Positions 26,229 to 33,863 of a DNA stretch of 64,000 bases are shown piece by piece; the first letter of the stretch is position 1, and each line of letters starts with the position of its first letter. The notes under the pieces are model-generated. The model was not told the origin of the DNA. It saw only the letters and a list, made by a program, of their open reading frames with translations, and searched no databases. The translations under genes and the position numbers were made by a program. Source of the stretch: Acidobacteriota bacterium (GTDB taxonomy: Bacteria; Acidobacteriota; Holophagae; Holophagales; Holophagaceae); NCBI GenBank assembly GCA_016192145.1, contig JACPUT010000005.1:124001-188000 (forward strand). Direction: 5' to 3'.

Positions 26229-28100
26229 TCAGTAGCCGTTCACCTGGAAATCGTCGAAATTCACGCGCCGCGTGGAGCCGTCCGTTTTTCGGATCTCGAA
26301 GCGGATGGCGCCGGTGCGATTCAAGGTGAAGGTGGCCGTCTGGAGGGTGCTGGAGCTGGTGGTCACGGTGCTGCCGACCTGAGTCCAGGTGCTGCCGCCA
26401 TTGGTGGAGTACCAGAGTCCCCAGGTGGTGCTGGCGTCGCCGCCGTACCGGGCGTGTTTCACGGTGACCGTCTTGGCCCCCGTGGCCCAGTTGAAGTTCA
26501 TGGTGAGCTTGCCGCTGTTGCGCATGCGCACGCTCTGGGTACCCACCTTGGGATCGCTGGAGGTGTTGCCCAGCAGCGCGTCGTTCAGCGTCCAGGTACC
26601 GGAACCAAAGGTCACCGTGCCGGTGGCGTAGGCCGTCTTGATGCCCGTTTCGAAGCCCTCCTTGAGCGTGCTGCCCACGTTGGCCGTGAAGGTGGCGCTG
26701 ATGGTGTGGGCCGCCGTGACGTTGGTGAAGGTGTAGGTGGTGAGAGCGCCCTGGCTCACGCCATCCACCGTCACTGCGCCGACGGTGTAGCCGGCGTTGG
26801 GGGTGAGGGTGAAGGTCTGGCTCGCCCCGCTCGCCACGACCACGGCTCCCGAGGGCGAGATGGTGCCGTTGGCACCCGCGCTGGCGGTGAGGGTGAAGGT
26901 GCCGTCGGGCAGCACCGTGCCCGCGTTGTAGGAACCGGCCTTGAAGGTGGTGGGGTCGTACCACTTGTAGCCGGCCGCGGGCGCGGCCCAGGGCTCAGCC
27001 TGCGGCTCGGTGGAGGCGGCGGGATCCTCCATGGCCAGCAGGCTGGTGGGCGTATCCAGCTGCAGATCCGCCACCTGGTTCAGGGCCGTGTAGGATTCCG
27101 GAGTGGCCAGCCAGTCGATGAGGTTGGGCATGAGCACGGCGTCGTTCTGCTCCTGCCAGCCGGCGTAGGTGGTCTTGGCCGCCCCCGTCTCCTCCCTCAG
27201 GTACTTGGGGGTCGAATCCTCCACGGGAGAGGAGTCGCCGATGAAGGCGGCCTTGCCCAGGCCCACCTTGGCGATGGCCACGAAGGGGCCCTCGGCCCGT
27301 CCGCCGCCGTTGTACACGCCCTGATCCACCGCATTGCCCCACTTCGCCGTGGTGGGTGGCAGGTAGACGATGCCCTTGGCCTTGGTGGGATCCACGATGG
27401 CCACGGTGCCGCCGGCGTGCATGGCGACGGTGGCCACGCCCGCCGTGATGTTGAAGGCCTGGCTGGGCGCCACCACGTCGTTGGCGGTGACGTTGCCCAA
27501 GGCGTTGTACCGGAAGCGCACGCCGAAGTTCGTGGCGAGCCAGTCGGAACTGACGACATTCTGCATGGGGTAGGAGCCCGCCTCGGCGGCGCTCATGCCC
27601 TTGGCCGGGTTCGTCCAGGCCCCGCGGCGATAGCCATTGAAGACTTCGGAACCATCCCAGCGGTTCTTGTTGCGGTCGGCGTTGTAGTGATCGGCGATGA
27701 GGAAGAGGGCCCCGCCGTTCTGCACGTACTGCACCAGCGCCGCCTGCTCCGAGGCCTTGAAGGGGATGTTGCATTCGGCCATCACCACCACGTCCCAGCC
27801 GCTGAGATCGGCGAGGGCGATGGGCTGCACCTTCCGCAGCTCCTGCACGTAGTAGCCCCGGTCCGCCAGCGCGTTCGCGAAGTCGGAGAAGGCGCCGTCG
27901 ATCACCCAGTCCGCGGCCCCGGCCGTGGAGCCGTGGGTGTTGTCGAAAAGCACCTTCTTCCCGTTGACGGTGCCCCGGGCCTGGATGAAGGGCGCCGGAT
28001 CGTTGGCCCCCTGGGCGAAGAGGACCGGGAGCCCGCCGCCCAGCAGGAGGGGGAGCAGGGAGAGGCGAAGGCAGCTTCGCAGGCTGAACGGGAGCATCAT
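26229..28100 (-). CDS. Secreted protein: GATase-like domain, InlB-type repeat, C-terminal beta domain
   Basis: 623 residues with a signal peptide (LSLLPLLLGGGLPVLFAQ). Residues ~30-370 form a ThuA/DUF4350-like class-I amidotransferase-type domain (KKVLFDNTHGSTAG, DLSGWDVVVMAECNIP, GGALFLIADHYNADRNKN). Residues ~425-495 are a divergent InlB B-repeat (ANGTISPSGAVVV, LTPNAGYTVGAVTVDGV). The C-terminus (TWTLNDALLGNTSSDPKVGT) is a jelly-roll-like module often attached to secreted enzymes. Activity unknown. ATG at 28100 has an upstream GAGG; 28112 is an alternative start without one. Confidence 0.7.
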   Translation of the reverse strand: MMLPFSLRSCLRLSLLPLLLGGGLPVLFAQGANDPAPFIQARGTVNGKKVLFDNTHGSTAGAADWVIDGAFSDFANALADRGYYVQELRKVQPIALADLSGWDVVVMAECNIPFKASEQAALVQYVQNGGALFLIADHYNADRNKNRWDGSEVFNGYRRGAWTNPAKGMSAAEAGSYPMQNVVSSDWLATNFGVRFRYNALGNVTANDVVAPSQAFNITAGVATVAMHAGGTVAIVDPTKAKGIVYLPPTTAKWGNAVDQGVYNGGGRAEGPFVAIAKVGLGKAAFIGDSSPVEDSTPKYLREETGAAKTTYAGWQEQNDAVLMPNLIDWLATPESYTALNQVADLQLDTPTSLLAMEDPAASTEPQAEPWAAPAAGYKWYDPTTFKAGSYNAGTVLPDGTFTLTASAGANGTISPSGAVVVASGASQTFTLTPNAGYTVGAVTVDGVSQGALTTYTFTNVTAAHTISATFTANVGSTLKEGFETGIKTAYATGTVTFGSGTWTLNDALLGNTSSDPKVGTQSVRMRNSGKLTMNFNWATGAKTVTVKHARYGGDASTTWGLWYSTNGGSTWTQVGSTVTTSSSTLQTATFTLNRTGAIRFEIRKTDGSTRRVNFDDFQVNGY

Positions 28101-28168
28101 CGGAAACCTCATGGAGGGAAGGGGCGCCCAGTCTAGCCATCGCGCCTGCGGTTTCCGGCTTCCCGAGG

Positions 28169-28186
28169 TGTGAAATGATGTGAAAT
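28169..28186. promoter_or_regulatory. Direct repeat TGTGAAAT upstream of divergent genes
   Basis: TGTGAAAT occurs twice with a 10-bp period (28169 and 28179), one helical turn apart. It lies in the 272-bp divergent gap between the InlB-repeat gene and the 88-residue gene. It could be a regulator-binding site; the rest of the gap shows nothing recognisable. Confidence 0.3.
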
Positions 28187-28372
28187 TTCCATTCCTCGCG
28201 GCACGAGTGCACCCGCGGATGAGAGCCCTGAAAGTCCCCATTCCTGAATTCCCTAGGCTGGGCCGGAAAGGGAGCGCACCCTCAAGGGGGTGGGATGTCC
28301 TGGACAGCCCTGCGGAATCCTCCGGTCCAGGGCATGGCCTTTCCAGCCTGCGAACCCCCCGGAAAGCGCACC

Positions 28373-28639
28373 ATGAGTCGCAACGGCAAGCTGATCAAGG
28401 CCAAGGACCAGGCCGCCTTCAAGCCCGGCTATCAGGAAGGCCTCCAGGCCATGTGGGAGGAACGGTGGAGCCTGCTGGGCCCCACGGGGCGGGCGGATTG
28501 GTTCCAGCGCCATGGCGTGCTGCCCCCGGCCCAGTGCCCCCTCGTTCACACCCCGATCCATGGCATCCGCCGCCGCCTCTCGGGAGGCCAGCAGAGCCCC
28601 TTCGGCATCGCCCTGCGGCGCATCCGCGCGGCACTCTGA
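28373..28639 (+). CDS. Small basic protein of unknown function
   Basis: 88 residues, rich in Arg and Lys (MSRNGKLIKAKDQAAFKPGY; IRRRLSGGQQSPFGIALRRI at the C-terminus). No signal peptide, membrane segment or recognised motif. GGAAAG eight bases before the ATG supports the start and rejects the longer ORF-track N-terminus. It lies alone, 114 bases before the ECF sigma gene. It could be a nucleic-acid-binding protein, judged only from charge. Confidence 0.5.
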   Translation: MSRNGKLIKAKDQAAFKPGYQEGLQAMWEERWSLLGPTGRADWFQRHGVLPPAQCPLVHTPIHGIRRRLSGGQQSPFGIALRRIRAAL

Positions 28640-28753
28640 CGCGGGAGTCGAGCCGGGTCGGAAGAAATTCCGCTCCCCCTGTGATATTCCCCCCCATCCC
28701 GCGAATCATCTTCTGAAGGCCACCCCGCTCCGGGGCGCCCCTCCGAGGAGCGC

Positions 28754-29251
28754 ATGCCCCCATCCGCCGAACCCGACCAGTGCCTGGCCCTGCTCGACGA
28801 ACACCGGGGCATCCTCCACAAGGTGGCGAACATCTACTGCCCAAGGGCCGAGGATCGCCACGACCTGATCCAGGAGATCACCCTGCAGGTGTGGCGGTCC
28901 TATCCCCGCTTCGACGGCCGCTGCAAATTCTCCACCTGGATGTACCGCATCGCCCTGAACGTCGCCATCAGCTTTCACCGCGAGGCCCACGCGCACCGGA
29001 ACCTGCTCTGGGGCGACGACCACCTCGTGGATCTCCCAGCCGTCGACGAGAATGGCCCCGCCACCGAGGACCTGCGGGCCCTCCACCGCTTCATCGAGGG
29101 GCTGGACGCCTTGAACAAGGCCCTCATCCTCCTGTACCTGGAGGACCGCCCCCACCCCGAGATCGGGGAGATCCTCGGCCTCAGCGCCACCAACGTCGCC
29201 ACCAAGATCGGCCGCATCAAGCAGCGGCTTCGCCAGACCTTGGCTTCCTAA
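28754..29251 (+). CDS. ECF-subfamily RNA polymerase sigma factor
   Basis: 165 residues. Region 2 is visible as DRHDLIQEITLQVWRSYPRF followed by FSTWMYRIALNVAI; region 4 as ALILLYLEDRPHPEIGEILG and the recognition helix ATNVATKIGRIKQRLR. It directs RNA polymerase to a specific stress regulon. GGAAGAAATTCC lies ~85 bases upstream and could contain a GGAA-type -35 element for autoregulation, but no clear -10 is seen. It is followed after 11 bases by a membrane protein gene that may act as its anti-sigma factor. Confidence 0.9.
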   Translation: MPPSAEPDQCLALLDEHRGILHKVANIYCPRAEDRHDLIQEITLQVWRSYPRFDGRCKFSTWMYRIALNVAISFHREAHAHRNLLWGDDHLVDLPAVDENGPATEDLRALHRFIEGLDALNKALILLYLEDRPHPEIGEILGLSATNVATKIGRIKQRLRQTLAS

Positions 29252-29262
29252 AGGAACCCGCC

Positions 29263-29916
29263 ATGGAATTCGATGAACTCAAAGCTTCCTGGGACGCCCT
29301 CAACGCGCGCCTCGACCAACAGGGGGAAAGCCACCGGGAGCTTCTCCGGGAGCACCGGATGGACCGGGCCCGCCGAGGCTTGCGCCCCCTCGCCTGGGGC
29401 CAGGGAATTCAAATGGTCTGCGGCGCCCTTCTCATCCTCTTCTCCGCCTCCTTCTGGGTCGATCACCGGGCCGTCCCCCACCTCTTCGCCATGGGTTTGG
29501 TGATGCACCTCTACGGCCTCGGCCTCATCGTCTTCGGCGCCCGAATGCACTACCTCCTGGGTCACCTTGACTTCGGGGCCCCGGTGCTGGAGCTCCAGGC
29601 CCGGGTGGCCCGCCTGCGGCGCTTCTACGTGGTGGGCGGCATGTGGATCGGCCTCCCCTGGTGGTTCCTCTGGATGCCCTTCATGACCATGATCTTCAAG
29701 GCGTTCTTCGGCGTGGACATGGCGACGAAGGCCCCCGCCGTCTGGGTGATCGGAACGGCGGTCGGCCTCGCCGGGTGCCTCGTCACCTACCTCATCGTGC
29801 GCTACCTCGACCGCCGCCCCGACCTCACCCGCAAGCAGGACGACGCAGCCGCCGGTCGTGGCCTGACCCAGGCCCAGCGGATCCTCGACGAGCTCGCCCG
29901 CTTCGATCGCGAGTAG
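29263..29916 (+). CDS. Membrane protein paired with the ECF sigma factor
   Basis: 217 residues. An N-terminal soluble segment of ~45 residues (FDELKASWDALNARLDQQGE) is predicted helical. Four membrane helices follow in two pairs (GIQMVCGALLILFSASFWV; HLYGLGLIVFGARM; WIGLPWWFLWMPFMTMIF; VWVIGTAVGLAGCLVTYLIV). There is no HxxxCxxC zinc anti-sigma motif. The tight spacing to the sigma gene suggests a role in controlling it, by the common gene arrangement only. AAGGA precedes the ATG. Confidence 0.7.
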   Translation: MEFDELKASWDALNARLDQQGESHRELLREHRMDRARRGLRPLAWGQGIQMVCGALLILFSASFWVDHRAVPHLFAMGLVMHLYGLGLIVFGARMHYLLGHLDFGAPVLELQARVARLRRFYVVGGMWIGLPWWFLWMPFMTMIFKAFFGVDMATKAPAVWVIGTAVGLAGCLVTYLIVRYLDRRPDLTRKQDDAAAGRGLTQAQRILDELARFDRE

Positions 29917-29982
29917 TCCCCCATCCTCTTCCGACTCCGCGCCTCCCCCGGGCGCGCGGCAGTCCCCTGCCCAGGAGCCCCC

Positions 29983-30189
29983 ATGCGCTACCCCCCCGTA
30001 CCCTCCCTCTACGCCGCCCTCCTCCTCCCCCTCTGCTTCCTGCCCCTCCGGGCCCAGGCCCCCCCGGCGGAAGCGTTCCTCTCAAGGCACGGGGCCGCCT
30101 TCGGCGGGCGGGAGCCCCTCCAGTTCCACGCCACCCGCCGTCTCGCCCCGCGCATCAAAGGGATGACCCTTTCGCCATCCCCCACCTAG
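29983..30189 (+). pseudogene. Truncated secreted protein (N-terminal remnant)
   Basis: 68 codons with AGGAG five bases before ATG and a clear signal peptide (LYAALLLPLCFLPLRAQA). The following PAEAFLSRHGAAFGGREPLQ resembles the start of mature outer-membrane lipoprotein-sorting-type proteins (helix plus HGG/FGG turn), but the frame stops in TAG that overlaps the stop of the convergent desaturase gene. It looks like the 5' end of a longer gene lost by deletion; a genuine short secreted peptide is the alternative. Confidence 0.4.
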
Positions 30190-31325
30190 GCCATGGCCTG
30201 CCTCGCCCTGAGCCGCGCCTGGTTCCATTCGAGGCGGGCTTCCTGGATATCCGCCATGAGCTGGGAGCGCTGGGTGCGCCACTCCGCCCGGACGGCCCGC
30301 CAGGCTTCGGCCTTGGCGTGGCCCTTGGCCTTCCAGGCGTTCCGGGTCTCATGCCAGGCGTCCAATTGGGTCTGGAGGGCGGCCAGGGCCTGATCCACCC
30401 GCCAGTGAGCGGCCTCCAGGGCGTGGCGAAGGTGGTGGGCGTCCTCCGCCAGCTTGCCCGCGAGACGCTTGGCTTCCATGGCCACCTTGGCCCGCTGGAT
30501 GGTGGTGGAGGGAACGCGGCGGAGCCCCCACGTGAGGCCCATCCAGGAACTGGCTGCGATGATCCACTTGGCGGGGTCGAACTGGTACCAGCGGGGCCCG
30601 TTGCGATAGTCCCACTGCCACATGTGGTGGTAGTTGTGATACCCCTCGCCGAAGGTGAGGGGGGCCAGCAGGGCGTTGTCCCGGGCGCTGTTCGCATCCG
30701 TGTAGGGCTGGGTACCGAACCAGTGGGCGGCGGAGTTGATGAGGAAGGTGCTGTGGTGCGTCAGCACGATGCGCGACAGCAGTCCGATGATGAGCTGGCC
30801 GCCGACGTTGTGCGTGGCCCAGCCCACGGTGAGGGGCAGCAGGAGCGCCACCACCGCGCCGATGAAGAAACGATATCGGTGCTGCCAGCGGATGAGGGCG
30901 TCCTGTTCCAGATCCGCCACGCCATCCAAGGGGCGATCGCCGCCCTCCATCACCCATAGCCAATGGGCGTACCAGAAGCCCCGCTTCACGGGATAGGGAT
31001 CCTTCTCGACGTCATCCACGAAGCGGTGGTGGTGGCGGTGGTCGCTGCTCCAGGCGATGGCGGAGTTCTGGAAGGCCGCCGCCCCGAAGAGCAGGAGCAC
31101 GAGCCGCATGGGCCAGGCCGCATGGTAGGTCCGGTGGCTGAACAGCCGGTGGTAGCCCACCGTGATCGCCAGGCCCGTGGCGATGTACAGAACCAGGAAC
31201 ACCGCCACTTCGCTCCAGCGCAGGCCCTGGGTGGCCAGCTTCCAGGGCACGAGGACCAAGGCCATGCCCAGCGTCCCCAGGAGGAACAGGGTGTTGAGCC
31301 AGGAGCGGGGTGTGCGTTTATCCAT
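30186..31325 (-). CDS. Acyl-CoA/fatty-acid delta-9-type desaturase with C-terminal coiled coil
   Basis: 379 residues. The three di-iron His boxes are present: HRLFSH, HRHHH and HNYHH, spread across about four membrane helices as in SCD/DesC enzymes that add a double bond to saturated acyl chains. Residues ~280-379 form a charged, Ala/Trp-rich helical tail (TIQRAKVAMEAKRLAGKLAE, AWRAVRAEWRTQRSQLMADI) beyond the usual family end. It is convergent with the truncated ORF, with overlapping stop codons. Confidence 0.88.
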   Translation of the reverse strand: MDKRTPRSWLNTLFLLGTLGMALVLVPWKLATQGLRWSEVAVFLVLYIATGLAITVGYHRLFSHRTYHAAWPMRLVLLLFGAAAFQNSAIAWSSDHRHHHRFVDDVEKDPYPVKRGFWYAHWLWVMEGGDRPLDGVADLEQDALIRWQHRYRFFIGAVVALLLPLTVGWATHNVGGQLIIGLLSRIVLTHHSTFLINSAAHWFGTQPYTDANSARDNALLAPLTFGEGYHNYHHMWQWDYRNGPRWYQFDPAKWIIAASSWMGLTWGLRRVPSTTIQRAKVAMEAKRLAGKLAEDAHHLRHALEAAHWRVDQALAALQTQLDAWHETRNAWKAKGHAKAEAWRAVRAEWRTQRSQLMADIQEARLEWNQARLRARQAMA

Positions 31326-31491
31326 GAATTCCCTCCGGCCGATGGGACCGTACTTCCACCATAGGCCTTTCGCACACTGCCGTTGGGACTTCCGTATCTC
31401 GCCGCGATCCCCCAGGTAACAGCTGCCCTGTAGATTCGGGTTCCCCCCATGAAACGGGAGATCGGTCCGGTTCGGGGACTATCATCGGCCC

Positions 31492-32481
31492 ATGCGATGG
31501 CGTCCCGGGTTGATCCTCCTGACCTTGACCGGTGGGTTGGTTCTGGGCCTTGGAGGCTTTGCCGGGGTGATCGGGCGGGAATACCGCCGGGACCCCATGC
31601 CCCTCCTCGATCTCCCATCGGGTCCCCTCCGCATGAAGGAGACCAGGGCCAGTCTGGAAAGGACGACTGACGGCGAGCTTCGGCACTTCGTGGAGCTGGA
31701 GATCGAGGGGGTGCCGGAGGGCCCGCTCCGGGCGGCGGTCAGCCTCCCGGAGCATCGCACGGGCCGCTTGCCCGTGGTGATCATCCTCGGCGGATTGGAA
31801 GTGGGGCGGGAGAGCCTGCGGTATGTGGAGAACCACGGCCCCAACGCCCTGGTGGCCTTCGAATACCCGCGACCGACCCAGGATCTCTATGAAGGCCGCC
31901 CCCTCTTCAAACTCGGCCGGATCCGCCGCGCGGCGCTGGCGGTTCCCGCGCAGATCCGCGCCCTCCAGGCCTGGATCCGCACCCAGCCGTGGGCTGACCC
32001 GGATCGCGTGAGCCTGCTGGGCTACAGTTTCGGGGCCATGTTCGTGCCGGCCACCGCCCGGGTGGCCCAGCACCGCGGACCTCCCTTCCGCACCCTCGTG
32101 ATGGCCTACGGAGGGGCGGACCTGCCGGGCCTGCTGGCCGCGAACGCCTCCTTCCGGCCCGCCTGGCTTCGCCCCTCGGCGGCGCATGCGGTGGGTGCCG
32201 TCATCCGCCCCCTGGAGCCCGCCCTCCACCTCCCCCACCTGCAGGAAGAGACCCTCTTCCTCAGTGGCCTGAAGGACGAGCGGGTGCCCCTGCGCTATTC
32301 CCGCCTCATGCAAAGCCTGAAACCCCCTCCCAAGACCGTGCTTGATCTCGAAGAAGGCCACATGGACCCCTCCCGGCCGGATCTCAACCGCCGCATCGTG
32401 GGCGCCAGCCAGGCCTGGCTCGTCCAGAGGGGCGCCCTTGCCCCACCCGACACCCACGCCGGATCGGACAACCATGATTGA
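31492..32481 (+). CDS. Membrane-anchored alpha/beta hydrolase
   Basis: 329 residues with an N-terminal helix (LILLTLTGGLVLGLGGFAGV) that may anchor or export it. The alpha/beta hydrolase core shows LPVVIILGGLEVGRESLRY, the nucleophile elbow GYSFGA and the acid/His region FLSGLKDERVPLRYSR ... EEGHMDP. The substrate is unknown. It overlaps the downstream esterase gene by eight bases, so the two are likely coexpressed. Confidence 0.75.
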   Translation: MRWRPGLILLTLTGGLVLGLGGFAGVIGREYRRDPMPLLDLPSGPLRMKETRASLERTTDGELRHFVELEIEGVPEGPLRAAVSLPEHRTGRLPVVIILGGLEVGRESLRYVENHGPNALVAFEYPRPTQDLYEGRPLFKLGRIRRAALAVPAQIRALQAWIRTQPWADPDRVSLLGYSFGAMFVPATARVAQHRGPPFRTLVMAYGGADLPGLLAANASFRPAWLRPSAAHAVGAVIRPLEPALHLPHLQEETLFLSGLKDERVPLRYSRLMQSLKPPPKTVLDLEEGHMDPSRPDLNRRIVGASQAWLVQRGALAPPDTHAGSDNHD

Positions 32482-33124
32482 GACCCACACCCTCAGCACC
32501 CCCACCGTGGGTCGCTACCTGGTAGCGCCCGCGTCCCCGCGCTCCAATGCCGCGCCGATGCTGGTGGGCTTCCATGGCTACGGGCAGAACGCCGAGATCC
32601 TGCTGGAGGAGCTGCGCCGCATCCCCGGCGCCGCGCGGTGGACCCTCGTCTCCGTGCAGGCCCTCCACCGCTTCTACAACACGAAGACCCAGGCCGTCGC
32701 CGGTTCGTGGATGACGAGCCTGGATCGGGAGCGGGCCATCGAGGACAACCTCGCCTACGTCTCCCGCGTGCTCGCCGAGTTGCGGGCCGAAAGGGGACAT
32801 GGCCGCCTCGTCTTCGCCGGGTTCTCCCAGGGGGCCGCCATGGCCTGGCGCGCCGCCGCCCGCTTCCCCTGCAAAGGCCTCCTCGCCTTGGGCGGCGACC
32901 TGCCCCGGGATGTCGCCGAGTCCTCCCACCTCGCCCTTCCCCCCATGCTCCTGGGCCGCGGCGACCGGGACGGCTTCTATACGGCCGACCAGCTGGTGAA
33001 GGACCTGTCCCTCCTCCAAGCCCTCGGCTTCCGCCCCGAGTCCCTCACCTTCGAGGGCGGCCACGAGTGGGGGTCGGCGTTCCTGGAGGCCGCGGGGGAT
33101 TTCCTGGAGCGGGTGCGAGTCTAG
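32474..33124 (+). CDS. Phospholipase/carboxylesterase family hydrolase
   Basis: 216 residues, cytosolic alpha/beta hydrolase of the YpfH/carboxylesterase-2 family. It shows PMLVGFHGYGQNAE (oxyanion region), the nucleophile Ser in FAGFSQGAAMAW, Asp in GRGDRDGFY and His in EGGHEWG. ATG overlaps the preceding gene. The stop codon TAG lies inside the left arm of a 14-bp inverted repeat. Confidence 0.82.
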   Translation: MIETHTLSTPTVGRYLVAPASPRSNAAPMLVGFHGYGQNAEILLEELRRIPGAARWTLVSVQALHRFYNTKTQAVAGSWMTSLDRERAIEDNLAYVSRVLAELRAERGHGRLVFAGFSQGAAMAWRAAARFPCKGLLALGGDLPRDVAESSHLALPPMLLGRGDRDGFYTADQLVKDLSLLQALGFRPESLTFEGGHEWGSAFLEAAGDFLERVRV

Positions 33125-33280
33125 TGCACCGGCAGCCAAATAACACCACCCGCCGGGAGTTGCTGCCGGTGCACTTCCATGGGGGCATGGCCCCCTCTGG
33201 CGCAGAACAAAGCTGCGCTTGATTCTGCTGTCACCCCCTTGGGGGTACTGCCGTACCCCCAAACCCCCGCCACGTGTGGC
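33123..33280. repeat. Cluster of five consecutive hairpins
   Basis: In order: AGTGCACCGGCAGC ... GCTGCCGGTGCACT (14-bp arms, 25-base loop), GGGGGC-ATG-GCCCCC, GCGCAG ... CTGCGC, TGGGGGTAC-TGCC-GTACCCCCA, and GCCAC-GT-GTGGC. All lie in the 199-bp gap between the esterase and the convergent ArsC-like gene. Together they look like a structured repeat or compound terminator; no ORF is contained. Confidence 0.7.
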
Positions 33281-33323
33281 GATTAAGGCCCTCTAAAGGT
33301 GTCGTCAATTCGATGTCGCCCCA

Positions 33324-33674
33324 CTAGAAGAGTTCCCGCACCCGCTCCGGGGGCCGCGCCACCACGGCGCGCTCCCCGCGCACGACGATGGGCCGCTCCA
33401 TGAGGATGGGGTAGGCCCGCAGCGCCTCGAAGGCCTCCGCTTCGCTGAGCTCGCGTCCCGCGTAGTGTTCAACGAACACCGCCTCGCCCCGGCGCAGCAG
33501 CTCGCCCGCCTTCAGCCCCAGCTTCCGCAGCAGCTCCCGCAGTTCCTCCGCCGAGGGCGGCGTCTCCAGATAGTCCACCACCTCCGCCACCACCCCGGCT
33601 TCCGCCACGAGGGCGCAGGCCGAGCGGCTCTTCGAGCAGCGGGCGTTGTGGTAGATCCGGAGGGGAGTCGGCAT
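33324..33674 (-). CDS. ArsC-family (glutaredoxin-type) reductase
   Basis: 116 residues. It has the thioredoxin-like ArsC motif IYHNARCSKSR with the single catalytic Cys, and the second family segment YPILMERPIVV whose Arg contributes to oxyanion binding in arsenate reductase. It may reduce arsenate with glutathione/glutaredoxin, or be a YfgD-type paralogue without arsenate activity. No arsR or arsB gene is adjacent, so arsenic resistance is not supported by context. Confidence 0.8.
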   Translation of the reverse strand: MPTPLRIYHNARCSKSRSACALVAEAGVVAEVVDYLETPPSAEELRELLRKLGLKAGELLRRGEAVFVEHYAGRELSEAEAFEALRAYPILMERPIVVRGERAVVARPPERVRELF

Positions 33675-33863
33675 GCCCTGATTCTAAGCCCCTCCTGCCC
33701 TCCCCCACCGCCCGGCCGTGCCGCATCCAAGGGCCTGTAAAAAGCCGCCTTCCTCAAGAACCGGCCCGCCTCCGCGGGACAAGCGGTCCCCCGTCCGCCC
33801 CATCGGCGCTAGACTGGCCTGTTGACTGTCTTTGCGATCGTTCTCAGCCTCCAGGAGACCTCC

